DNA from: Deltaproteobacteria bacterium
GTDB taxonomy: Bacteria; Desulfobacterota; DSM-4660; Desulfatiglandales; HGW-15
Assembly: GCA_020060215.1 (NCBI GenBank)
Contig: JAGVAP010000143.1
Span: 3,116 to 67,115, forward strand
DNA length: 64,000 nucleotides
Reading direction: 5' to 3'
In this document: positions 8,147-16,352 of the stretch, one piece after another
Position numbering within the stretch: the first letter of the stretch is position 1
How the letters are laid out: every line of letters starts with the position of its first letter
The notes under the pieces: model-generated
Told to the model about the DNA's origin: nothing
What the model saw: only the letters and a program-made list of their open reading frames with translations
Databases searched by the model: none
Program-made: the position numbers and the translations under genes

Positions 8147-8827
8147 ATGATTGAGCTGAAGGGAATAAGCAAGACATACAACACCGGGAAGCCGACCGAA
8201 TATACGGCGCTCAAGGGAATCGACCTCAGCCTCGGCACTAGGACCGCCACCGTTTTCGTCGGACCGAGCGGGTCGGGCAAGACCTCCCTGCTGAGCATCA
8301 TCGGCTGCATGTGCAGGCCCACCTCAGGACGTATCTGGCTGGACGGCAGGGAGGTCACGAGCCTGCCCGAGAGGTTTGCGGCCGAGACGAGAAGGCGCAC
8401 CTTCGGTTTTGTATTCCAGAACTATCACCTGATCAAGGGATTGAGCGTTCTGGAAAACACGATGGTTCCTGCTTACCCGCGCGGAAGGACGCGCCGACTC
8501 GTAAAAGAAAGAGCCATGGCGCTGCTTGGGAAGATGAATCTTGCATCCAGGGCGGGGCAGAAGGTGGAACATCTCTCCGGAGGCGAGCAGCAGAGGACCG
8601 CGGTTGCCAGAGCACTGATCAATGATCCGGATGTGATCATCGCCGACGAGCCCACCGCGCACCTGGACTCCGAGCTGTCGAGGAGGTTGCTGGAAATGAT
8701 CTCCGGCCTCAAGAAGGAAGGCAAGACCATCCTCATGGCGAGTCATGATCCGCTGGTATACGAATCCTCCATCGTCGACAGAGTGATCACCATGCGCGAC
8801 GGCAGGATCGTTCACACTCCGGAATAA
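8147..8827 (+). CDS. ABC transporter ATP-binding protein (LolD/MacB type)
   Basis: 226 residues from ATG 8147; upstream in-frame codons belong to the repeat element. The Walker A is GPSGSGKTS, the Q-loop VFQNYHL, the signature LSGGEQQR, the Walker B VIIADEPTAHLD and the H-loop ASHDP. It is the partner of the FtsX-type permease at 6777. No strong Shine-Dalgarno is visible in front of the ATG because the repeat element occupies that position, so translation may be weak or depend on the upstream gene. The stop overlaps the left arm of the next repeat element. Confidence 0.92.
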   Translation: MIELKGISKTYNTGKPTEYTALKGIDLSLGTRTATVFVGPSGSGKTSLLSIIGCMCRPTSGRIWLDGREVTSLPERFAAETRRRTFGFVFQNYHLIKGLSVLENTMVPAYPRGRTRRLVKERAMALLGKMNLASRAGQKVEHLSGGEQQRTAVARALINDPDVIIADEPTAHLDSELSRRLLEMISGLKKEGKTILMASHDPLVYESSIVDRVITMRDGRIVHTPE

Positions 8828-9379
8828 TGGAATAATGGAATGGTGGAATGATGTGCTATACAGGGGTGTTCGAAGCAGTCCTCAGGCAGGCAGAAAGGTG
8901 TCTTTCCATCCTCTTTCTTTCTGTTGTCTCTGAAGTGACACTATTAGTTTTATCAATTCGTTTTCGACTTTGTAGTGAATCCTATCCAGTTGCTCATTTT
9001 CTTCATCAGTGATTTGACCAGCTTCCTTAAAACTTACATAACAAGAGTGAAATTCTCCGCATGAGCCCAGGGCAATGTTGAGATGGTTCAGGTACTCTTT
9101 CAGACTGCGCCGGCAGTAACCTTCTGCGATATTTCGCGATATGCTGTGTGCTGCGTCGATGGCATTAGAAGCCACTTTCTTTAGTTCAAATGGAAAAGGC
9201 ACAAGTATTCTGCTGGCCAATACATAAAGGGAGACCGAATCTTGCCAGACCCTCAGCTTCTTAAATCCTCTATTGACGTTTCTTAGCTCCATGATTGACT
9301 TATATAACGAAACGAGTTGCGCTTCAAGTTGGGTGGATTCTTCCCCATTATTCCAATATTCCATCATTCCATCATTCCT
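8821..9379. mobile_element. Intervening-sequence-like armed element carrying a four-helix-bundle gene
   Basis: The left arm at 8821-8853 reads GGAATAATGGAATAATGGAA and on. The right arm at 9343-9379 reads CCCCATTATTCCAATATTCC and on. The arms are complementary octamer arrays. Between them lies one minus-strand gene (8882-9292) encoding a four-helix-bundle protein of the 23S rRNA intervening-sequence family. The element interrupts an otherwise co-directional gene run. Its layout, an open reading frame in the loop of a long stem, matches rRNA intervening sequences as known in other bacteria, but this one is intergenic. Confidence 0.6.
8882..9292 (-). CDS. Four-helix-bundle protein (23S rRNA intervening-sequence / S23 family)
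   Basis: 136 residues from ATG 9292; further upstream codons read through the repeat arm and are excluded. Motifs are KKLRVWQDSVSLYV at the N-terminus, VASNAIDAAHSISRNIAEGY, SLKEYLNHLNIALGSCGEF and DRIHYKVENELIKLIVSLQR, which is the usual order of the four helices. The family includes proteins encoded by intervening sequences inside 23S rRNA genes and the accessory protein of diversity-generating retroelements. No reverse transcriptase or rRNA is nearby. It lies opposite to its neighbours and has lower GC than they do, which suggests transfer. Confidence 0.88.
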   Translation of the reverse strand: MELRNVNRGFKKLRVWQDSVSLYVLASRILVPFPFELKKVASNAIDAAHSISRNIAEGYCRRSLKEYLNHLNIALGSCGEFHSCYVSFKEAGQITDEENEQLDRIHYKVENELIKLIVSLQRQQKERGWKDTFLPA

Positions 9380-9384
9380 GTCTT

Positions 9385-10377
9385 TTGATTCTTAATCCTG
9401 CCATCATCGCACTTGTCGGCGGAGGGCTGCTCGTCAGCGCATTCGCGCTCTACGCCGCCTACAACGGCTACCTGATCATACGACACTGGGACCTCAACAG
9501 CGGCAGCGAGCTTCAGCTGGCGCTGGAGAGAAAGACCTACCTGGTCTCCACGATCTTCGGGGTTCTCCTGGCCTTCGAATTTGCCGGTCTCTTTCTCTTT
9601 GCCTATACGGCGGATCACATACACGATCTCTTTGTCGGCGCCATGTGTGCGGCCGGGTCGCTGAATGTGAACGATTACGGGTACTCCACGCTTGTGGTTA
9701 AGATCGTCAGTTTCATTCTTTGCGGGGTCTGGACCGTCGTGAATTACGCGGACAACCAGGCCGCCGACTATCCCATGACCAGGGCCAAGTACAAGCTGCT
9801 GTTTTATGTCACCGGTGCGCTCCTGCTGGAGACCTTTCTTCAGTGCCGCTATTTCCTGTCCCTTGAGGCGGACGTGATCACGTCCTGCTGCGGGACCCTG
9901 TTCAGCCTGGAATCGCAGACCGTGACCGGCGATCTGACAGCGCTCCCTCCGTATGGCACCATGGTCGTGTTCTGCGTAGGGGTGGCTCTGACCATAAGGG
10001 CGGGTGTGCATTTTCTGGTGACTGGGCGGGCGGCAGGGATGTTCTCGCTTTTTGCTTCAGCCGCCATGGTGATGGGGCTCCTGGCCGTGATCTCGGTGAT
10101 CTCGGTTTACTACTACGAGCTCCCCACCCATCACTGTCCGTTCTGTCTTCTGCAGAAGGAATACCACTACATCGGATACCCCTTGTATTTCTCACTCTTC
10201 CTTGCCGGGATCAGCGGGATAGGGGTGGGCGCCATCGAGCGTCACAAGGGTTCGTGGTCAGGAGAGGGATTTCCTCGAATACAGAGATCCCTGACCTCCC
10301 TCTCGCTCGGTTCCTATCTCGTCTTTACGGGAATAGCCGCTTACCCCATGATCTTCTCGGATTTCATCCTGGAGTGA
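9385..10377 (+). CDS. Polytopic membrane protein with a CPFC redox-type motif
   Basis: About 330 residues if TTG 9385 is used; the open frame begins earlier, but 9343-9379 is repeat DNA, so the native start may have been lost or moved. At least eight hydrophobic segments are visible. Between two late helices is HHCPFCLLQKEYHYIGYPLY, a CxxC motif like those of DsbB/VKOR-type membrane thiol oxidoreductases. Further Cys residues (AMCAAGS, QCRYF, SCCG) lie in loops. I do not recognise a named family. The location between ABC and Cus genes and near a DsbA-like gene suggests a redox or copper-protein assembly role. The TGA stop overlaps the first base pair of a hairpin repeat. Confidence 0.7.
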   Translation: MILNPAIIALVGGGLLVSAFALYAAYNGYLIIRHWDLNSGSELQLALERKTYLVSTIFGVLLAFEFAGLFLFAYTADHIHDLFVGAMCAAGSLNVNDYGYSTLVVKIVSFILCGVWTVVNYADNQAADYPMTRAKYKLLFYVTGALLLETFLQCRYFLSLEADVITSCCGTLFSLESQTVTGDLTALPPYGTMVVFCVGVALTIRAGVHFLVTGRAAGMFSLFASAAMVMGLLAVISVISVYYYELPTHHCPFCLLQKEYHYIGYPLYFSLFLAGISGIGVGAIERHKGSWSGEGFPRIQRSLTSLSLGSYLVFTGIAAYPMIFSDFILE

Positions 10378-10460
10378 AATCCCTCCTTCGTCGGGATTTC
10401 ATGCAACGCGGCTTCGCAACGAAATCTCTCCTTCATCGAGATTTCATGCAACGCGGCTTC
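10376..10460 (+). repeat. Two tandem hairpins with a conserved ATGCAACGCGGCT tail
   Basis: Unit 1 has GAAATCCC (10376) pairing with GGGATTTC (ends 10400), then ATGCAACGCGGCTTC. Unit 2 starts at 10421 with GAAATCTC pairing with GAGATTTC, followed by the same tail at 10446-10460. The period is 45 bases. Stem changes are compensated. A third member is at 23148-23196. Confidence 0.8.
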
Positions 10461-10534
10461 CCCGCTGAAAGAGATGTGGCACACGGCCGCCCTGCTAAAG
10501 GATCCTCTCTCTGCCGTTTCTGATCAAGTGGAGA

Positions 10535-12178
10535 ATGAAAATGGTAAACAACCCTCCCAGATTGAACAAGAAGGTGATCGTCGCCCTGGCTGCAACCGTC
10601 TTTGCTTTCATCTTGGGCTACGCGTTCAGCGGGAACGGGACAGGGTCTGCGGGCTCGGCCATCCCTCCGGCGGAGGAGGGTGCGAAAGGCGAGAAGGGGA
10701 TGATTTACGTCTGTCCCATGGTCTGCATCTCGCCCATGAAGTTGATGGGAAAATGCCCCATATGCGGGATGGACCTGGTCCCCGTCTACGCCGGAACAGA
10801 CGACGGGTCCGGGCCGCCGAGGATCAAGCTGTCCGCCGAGGCAGTAAAACTGGCAGAGGTCCAAACCGTACCGGTCGAGAGAAAGGCGACTTCTGCACGG
10901 ATTCGGCTGTTCGGGCAGATAGACTATGACCCGGCGCACATTGCTACGGTTTCGACTTTCATGCCCGGCGTGGTCGACCGGATCTATGTGAAGCGGCCGG
11001 GGATCTTCGTGCGGTGGGGACAGCCCCTCTTCGACATCTCCTCTCCTGACCTTCTCGAGACCCAGAAGGAGCTCATCGAGGCCATGAAAGTCGTCCCCAG
11101 CTTCTACGCCTTCCAGTCCGGACTGCCGCATGCGGCCAGGGATATGCCGGTCCAGGGACTGGCAGATGCGGAGGAGCGCGCTGACGGCTCACCGGAAAAG
11201 CAGGCCGCCTTGAGAAAGATCAGTGCTATTCGACACAAGTTTTCGCTGCTCGGCCTTCCCAAACGGGACATCGATGAGCTGATGACGAGAGGAGAGGCGA
11301 CAGGAATCGCCACCCTATACTCTTTCCTCTATGGACAGGTCATCGAGATAAACGCGAACGAGGGGTCATATGTGAACCGGGGGGCCACCGTTTTTACGAT
11401 CGGCGATCCCCGCCACATCTGGGCCAGGCTGGACGCCTACGAAGTGGACTACCCGTGGCTGAGATTGCACCAGGAGGTCACCTTCGAGGTCGATGCCTAT
11501 CCGGGGGAGACCTTTGCCGGCAAGGTCGTCTACATCGACCCGGTTTTCAATGCGAAGACCCGCACCTTCAGGGTAGGCGTGCTGTGCCCCGACATGGGCG
11601 GGCGACTGAAGGCGGGAATGCTGGTGAGGGGGTTTGTACATGCGCAGCTGAGTGAGGAGGGCAAGGTGGACAATGGACCCCCGGAGGGGAACCTACCGCT
11701 GGTCATCCCCTCGACGGCCCCTCTCATCACCGGCAAGAGAGCGGTGGTGTATGTGAAGGTGCCGAACCAGGAGGACATGTTCGAAGGACGGGAAGTCCAA
11801 CTCGGGCCAAAGTCCGAGTCCCACTATATCGTTCTCTCGGGGGTCGACGAGGGAGACCAGGTGGTGGAAAACGGCAGCTTCAAGATCGACAGCGCCGTTC
11901 AGATCCTGGCGAAGAGGAGCATGCTGGATATCGAGGGCAACCATTCCGCAATTGCCCACCATCATCACGGCGGCTCGGAGCTCATGGAACAGGATTATCA
12001 GGAAAGAAGACTGCAAAACCTCACCGCAGGCGAGTATGAACCCTACCAGGTAAAGAAACATACCGGTGAAGGCAAGAACCTGCAGGCGCTGGAGAACTTC
12101 CGTTCGACGATGGGTGGCGGGCAGCGCAAGACCATCACCCGTCGCAGGCCCGGGATGTACGGCGACAGCACACAATGA
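10535..12178 (+). CDS. cusB-like: RND efflux periplasmic adaptor (CusB/HlyD type) with N-terminal heavy-metal-binding domain
   Basis: 547 residues. An N-terminal membrane anchor (residues 13-31) is followed by a short metal-binding domain with C60, C64, C74 and C77 (YVCPMVC and KCPICGMDL). The adaptor part follows: barrel-sandwich halves (GVVDRIYVKRPGIFVRWGQPLF and GQVIEINANEGSYVNRGATVF) flank a helical hairpin, then a beta-barrel (HIWARLDAYEVD, KVVYIDPVFNAKTRTFRV). The C-terminal tail has a HHHHGG cluster. It is expected to join the inner-membrane pump at 12319 to an outer-membrane channel that is not in this window. The two ends rich in Cys and His suggest copper or silver as substrate. Confidence 0.92.
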   Translation: MKMVNNPPRLNKKVIVALAATVFAFILGYAFSGNGTGSAGSAIPPAEEGAKGEKGMIYVCPMVCISPMKLMGKCPICGMDLVPVYAGTDDGSGPPRIKLSAEAVKLAEVQTVPVERKATSARIRLFGQIDYDPAHIATVSTFMPGVVDRIYVKRPGIFVRWGQPLFDISSPDLLETQKELIEAMKVVPSFYAFQSGLPHAARDMPVQGLADAEERADGSPEKQAALRKISAIRHKFSLLGLPKRDIDELMTRGEATGIATLYSFLYGQVIEINANEGSYVNRGATVFTIGDPRHIWARLDAYEVDYPWLRLHQEVTFEVDAYPGETFAGKVVYIDPVFNAKTRTFRVGVLCPDMGGRLKAGMLVRGFVHAQLSEEGKVDNGPPEGNLPLVIPSTAPLITGKRAVVYVKVPNQEDMFEGREVQLGPKSESHYIVLSGVDEGDQVVENGSFKIDSAVQILAKRSMLDIEGNHSAIAHHHHGGSELMEQDYQERRLQNLTAGEYEPYQVKKHTGEGKNLQALENFRSTMGGGQRKTITRRRPGMYGDSTQ

Positions 12179-12189
12179 AGAAGGGGGGA

Positions 12190-12272
12190 TTGGAAAAATG
12201 GAATAATGGAAGAATGAAAGGTCTTCAAAGCGCTATTTGCATTTTCCATCATTCCATTATTCCACCCTTCCA
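12190..12272 (+). repeat. Armed octamer repeat element (short loop)
   Basis: The left arm at 12190-12219 (TTGGAAAAATGGAATAATGG) and the right arm at 12242-12272 (TTTTCCATCATTCCATTATT) are complementary, around a 22-base loop. It fills most of the gap between the adaptor and pump genes. Confidence 0.75.
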
Positions 12273-12318
12273 TACTTCACTTCCGGCGGTAATCCTTTAG
12301 ATACTCTTCTCCTCTTTT

Positions 12319-15300
12319 ATGACTTCCATCCAACCCAAATCGCTGATCGATAGGGTCATCTGGTTCTCGCTGACCAACAAGGTCCCCGTGCTTATGATGG
12401 CCTTGTTCTTTGCGGTCTGGGGGATCCTGGTCGCCCCTTTTGACTGGGGAATTGGCGGTCCGCTCAGGGACCCTGTCCCGATGGACGCGATCCCCGACAT
12501 CGGTGAAAGCCAGCAGATCGTATTTACGCAGTGGCAGGGCCGCTCTCCCCAGGACATAGAGGACCAGATCACCTATCCACTGACCACGATTCTCCTGGGC
12601 ATGCCGGGCGTGAAGGCCATTCGCAGTTTCTCCCAGTTCGGGTTCTCTTCGGTGTACGTCATCTTCGAGGAGGGAACGGATTTCTACTGGGCCCGCTCCC
12701 GTGTTCTCGAGAAGCTGAACAGCCTCTCCGATGTCTCGTTCCCGGCAGGTGTTCAACCGACCCTCGGGCCGGATGCCACGTCGCTGGGGCAGGTTTTCTG
12801 GTACACACTCGAGGGGAGGGACAAGGAAGGCAACCCGACCGGAGGGTGGGACCTTCACGAGCTGAGGACCATCCAAGACTATTACGTTCGCTACGCCTTG
12901 CTCGGGGTGGAGGGAGTGAGCGAGGTCGCTTCGGTGGGCGGTTTCGTCCAGGAGTATCAGGTGGACCTGGACCCGGACCGAATGAGGGTATACGGCGTGA
13001 GCCTCGACCAGGTGACTGCAGCGATTCGCGGTGCGAACCGCGACGTCGGCGCCCAGACCATAGAGGTCAACAAGGTGGAGTACCTGGTTCGCGGCATCGG
13101 GTTCATCAAGGGGCTGGAAGACCTGGAAAACGCGGTGATCAGGCTGGACGGCGCGGTTCCCCTGTTTGTCAGGCAGGTGGCTCATGTCTCCCTGGGCCCC
13201 GCTACCCGGGAGGGCGCCCTGGACAAGGGGGGCGCCGAGGCGGTGGGCGGAGTGGTCCTCGTACGTTTCGGGGCGAATCCCCTGGAGGTCATCAAGGAGG
13301 TCTGGAAAAAAATCAGCGAAACCGGCCCCGGGATGCCCACGAAGACGCTCCCCGACGGGACGGTCAGCCAGGTTCAGATTATCCCATTCTATGACCGCAC
13401 GCAGCTCATCCACGAGAGCCTCGATACGCTGAGGCAAGCGCTCTCACAGGAGACGGTGATCACCATCGTGGTGACACTCGCCCTCCTCGGACACCTCGGG
13501 AGCTCTGTGCTCATCTCCGGCCTGCTGCCCCTGTCGGTGTTGATCTGCTTTATCCTGATGAAGATCTCCGGGGTGGAGGCCAATATCGTGGCCCTCTCCG
13601 GTATCGGCATCGCCATTGGAACCATGGTGGACATGGGGATCATCATTGCGGAGAACATCATCCGCCATCTTCAAAAAAATGATCCCGGCGCCAATACCCT
13701 TCATGTGGTCTTCCGTGCCTGTCAGGAGGTTGGCAGGGCGGTCGTCTCGGCGGTGACAACCACCATCATCAGCTTTCTTCCGGTGCTGACCATGGAGGCG
13801 GCCGAGGGAAAGCTCTTCAAACCGCTGGCCTTCACCAAGACCATCGCCCTGGTTGCATCCCTTGTGGTCGCCGTCGTGCTGATCCCGCCTCTGGTCCACC
13901 TGTTGTTCAGTTCAAGGTTGAGGGAACGACCCCGGGGATGGATCCTGTTCGAAGGCATGATCTATCTGGGAGGGCTCGTGGCCTTCCTTTGGAGCTGGAA
14001 AGCGGGCCTGGTCATGGCCCTGATCGGCGCTTACAACCTGGTTCTTCCAAAACTCTCGGAGAACGGCGCAAGGTGGACGAGATCCCTGATGAACGGCGTG
14101 ATTGCCCTCGTCGTCTCCCTGGCTCTTGCAGCCGACTGGATGCCCCTCGGCCTGGACAAGGGATTCTTCAAGAATGCGGTCTTTGTGGTGCTCACCATCG
14201 GCCTGCTGCTCAGTGGGTACATCGTGTACGATCGCAAGTACAAGTACGTGCTCGCGTGGTGCCTGGAGCACAAAAAGAGCTTCCTCTCTCTTCCCGCGGC
14301 CCTGGTTCTGGTTGGATGGATGATCTGGCAAGGGGCCGACACCCTTCTCGGGAAACTTCCGGCACTGCTGCGGAATTCCGCACCTGTGACCTACATGATG
14401 AAGAAGTTTCCAGGCCTCGGCAAGGAGTTCATGCCGCCTCTTGACGAAGGCTCCTTTCTCTTCATGCCGAGCACCATGTCCCATGCCTCTATCGGAGAGG
14501 CGCTCGATATCGTGCAGAAGCAGGACAGGGCCATCCGCGCCCTGCCCGAGGTCGAGATGGTTGTAGGAAAGGTGGGCCGCGTTCAGAGCGCCATGGACCC
14601 GGCCCCCGTATCCATGGTGGAGACCCTCGTCACGTACCGTCATGAGTACCTGCAGAGCGCGGAAGGGGAAATCCGGAGGTTCAAGTTCTTTCCCCGCGAG
14701 TGGGACCTGTTCCGGGACCCTGACGGGAATCCCGTGAATGCACCCGACCACAAACCGTACCTCGTTCAGGGGCGCTTCGCCCGGGACGAGCAGGGCCGGT
14801 TGATCCCGGATCGACTGGGGAAACCTTTCCGGGTATGGCGGACGGGGCTGGACCCTGCCCTCAACCCGGGCAGAAAACGATGGAACGGAATCAAGAAGCC
14901 GGATGACATCTGGAACGAGATCACCCGCGCCGCAGAGATTCCGGGGACGACCTCCGCGCCAAAGCTTCAGCCCATCTCGGCCAGGATGGTCATGCTCCAG
15001 AGCGGCATTCGGGCGAGTACTGGGATCAGGGTCACCGGGCCGGACCTGGAAACCATTCAGAAGGTCTGCATGGGGATAGAGGCCATTCTCAGAGAGGTCC
15101 CTTCCATTTCCCCGTCGACCGTCATCGGAGATCGCGTTATAGGCAAGCCGTACCTGGAGATCAACATGGATCGCGAAGCCATCGGACAGTATGGGATCAG
15201 TGTGGATAAGGTCCTCGAGGTCATCGAGTACGCCATCGGCGGAACGCGTGTGAGCACTACGGTGGAAGGAAGGGAGCGATATCCTGTCCGAGTCCGCTAT

Positions 15301-16224
15301 CAGCGTGAAATGAGGGACGACCTGGAGAGCATAGGGAAGGTCCTGGTCCCCACGCCGAGTGGAATCCAGGTCCCCCTGATGCAGCTTGCCGATATCGTAT
15401 ATGTTCGCGGCCCCATGAGCATCAGAGGGGAAAACAGCTTCCTGGCAGGGTATGTGCTCTTTGACAAGAAAGAGGGCCATGCCGAGGTGGATGTGGTGAA
15501 TCAGGCAAGGGAGACGCTGGAGGAGAAGGTCGCTTTCGGCGAGTTCGAGGTGCCGCCCGGGGTGATGTACAGCTTCATCGGGACTTACGAAGGCCATCTC
15601 AGAAGTCAGAAGCGGTTGATGATCATTCTTCCCCTGGCGCTCTTTCTCATCTACATGATCCTCTACCTCGAATTCAGATCCGTACTCAATAGCGCCCTGG
15701 TCTTCTCCGGAATCCCGGTCGCCTGGGCAGGCGGATTTATCATGCTGTGGCTCTACGGCCAACCCTGGTTCCTGGATTTCTCCGTATTCGGGGTCTCCAT
15801 GAGAGAGCTGTTTCAGGTCCATCCCGTCAACATGAGTGTCGCCGTGTGGGTAGGTTTTCTTGCCGTCTTCGGGATCGCGGAGGATGACGGCGTGGTCATG
15901 GCCACCTACCTGGAGCTCACTTTCAAGGACCGGCAGGTCCGAAATGTGGCCGAGATCCGTGCAACCGTGGTCGAAGCGGCCCTTCGCCGGATCCGACCCT
16001 GCATGATGACGACGGCAACGACCCTTCTGGCCCTGATCCCGATCTTCTCCTCTGGAGGAAAAGGGTCAGACATCATGGTACCCATGGCCATACCCTCCTT
16101 CGGTGGCATGGCGGTGGAGATGCTGGCGAGCCTGATGGTCCCGGTGCTCTATTGCGCGGTTAAGGAGCACAGGCTTAAAGCGCAGAAGCAGCAGGGAAAC
16201 GGTTCGGATTCTGGCTTGCCGTAG
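12319..16224 (+). CDS. cusA-like: Heavy-metal RND efflux pump (CusA/CzcA family), unusually long
   Basis: 1301 residues, against about 1040-1050 for typical CusA or CzcA. The N-terminus has the family PDIGESQQIVFTQWQGRSPQDIEDQITYPL. TM4 has GIGIAIGTMVDMGIIIAEN with the conserved Asp, and the late helices contain GIAEDDGVVMATYLE. Extra length comes from an added membrane region around 13940-14360 (about four hydrophobic stretches) and an insertion in the second periplasmic domain at about 14680-14960. Of the CusA methionine relay, MLQSGI and VCMGIEAI look conserved, whereas the GGAMVGETVEG position reads GGTRVSTTVEG; RVRPKAMT reads RIRPCMMT. The substrate is probably a soft metal. The stop codon TAG is the start of a REP-like element. 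Confidence 0.9.
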   Translation: MTSIQPKSLIDRVIWFSLTNKVPVLMMALFFAVWGILVAPFDWGIGGPLRDPVPMDAIPDIGESQQIVFTQWQGRSPQDIEDQITYPLTTILLGMPGVKAIRSFSQFGFSSVYVIFEEGTDFYWARSRVLEKLNSLSDVSFPAGVQPTLGPDATSLGQVFWYTLEGRDKEGNPTGGWDLHELRTIQDYYVRYALLGVEGVSEVASVGGFVQEYQVDLDPDRMRVYGVSLDQVTAAIRGANRDVGAQTIEVNKVEYLVRGIGFIKGLEDLENAVIRLDGAVPLFVRQVAHVSLGPATREGALDKGGAEAVGGVVLVRFGANPLEVIKEVWKKISETGPGMPTKTLPDGTVSQVQIIPFYDRTQLIHESLDTLRQALSQETVITIVVTLALLGHLGSSVLISGLLPLSVLICFILMKISGVEANIVALSGIGIAIGTMVDMGIIIAENIIRHLQKNDPGANTLHVVFRACQEVGRAVVSAVTTTIISFLPVLTMEAAEGKLFKPLAFTKTIALVASLVVAVVLIPPLVHLLFSSRLRERPRGWILFEGMIYLGGLVAFLWSWKAGLVMALIGAYNLVLPKLSENGARWTRSLMNGVIALVVSLALAADWMPLGLDKGFFKNAVFVVLTIGLLLSGYIVYDRKYKYVLAWCLEHKKSFLSLPAALVLVGWMIWQGADTLLGKLPALLRNSAPVTYMMKKFPGLGKEFMPPLDEGSFLFMPSTMSHASIGEALDIVQKQDRAIRALPEVEMVVGKVGRVQSAMDPAPVSMVETLVTYRHEYLQSAEGEIRRFKFFPREWDLFRDPDGNPVNAPDHKPYLVQGRFARDEQGRLIPDRLGKPFRVWRTGLDPALNPGRKRWNGIKKPDDIWNEITRAAEIPGTTSAPKLQPISARMVMLQSGIRASTGIRVTGPDLETIQKVCMGIEAILREVPSISPSTVIGDRVIGKPYLEINMDREAIGQYGISVDKVLEVIEYAIGGTRVSTTVEGRERYPVRVRYQREMRDDLESIGKVLVPTPSGIQVPLMQLADIVYVRGPMSIRGENSFLAGYVLFDKKEGHAEVDVVNQARETLEEKVAFGEFEVPPGVMYSFIGTYEGHLRSQKRLMIILPLALFLIYMILYLEFRSVLNSALVFSGIPVAWAGGFIMLWLYGQPWFLDFSVFGVSMRELFQVHPVNMSVAVWVGFLAVFGIAEDDGVVMATYLELTFKDRQVRNVAEIRATVVEAALRRIRPCMMTTATTLLALIPIFSSGGKGSDIMVPMAIPSFGGMAVEMLASLMVPVLYCAVKEHRLKAQKQQGNGSDSGLP

Positions 16225-16292
16225 AAGCAAGCTCCTGCTTTCGATTCATTCGGTTTCGAAAAGATCGCAAGCGGGAGCTTGCTCCTACAGGT
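16221..16292 (+). repeat. REP-like palindrome overlapping the pump stop codon
   Basis: GTAGAAGCAAGCTCCTGCTT at 16221-16240 pairs with AAGCGGGAGCTTGCTCCTAC at 16270-16289 around a loop running ATTCATTCGG to GAAAAGATCG. It has the same architecture as the copies at 28280, 36112 and 63892. Confidence 0.85.
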
Positions 16293-16352
16293 GATGAAGT
16301 TGCAAACAGAGGAGTTGGTGAAATTCGTTACACATCTTCCGGAGGACGAATA

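Noticed and set aside
8882..9292. Accessory gene of a diversity-generating retroelement
   Set aside because: No reverse transcriptase, template repeat or variable repeat is visible within several kilobases.
13912..15822. A 636-codon minus-strand open frame
   Set aside because: It is antisense to the metal pump gene with no family resemblance, so it is a shadow of that gene.
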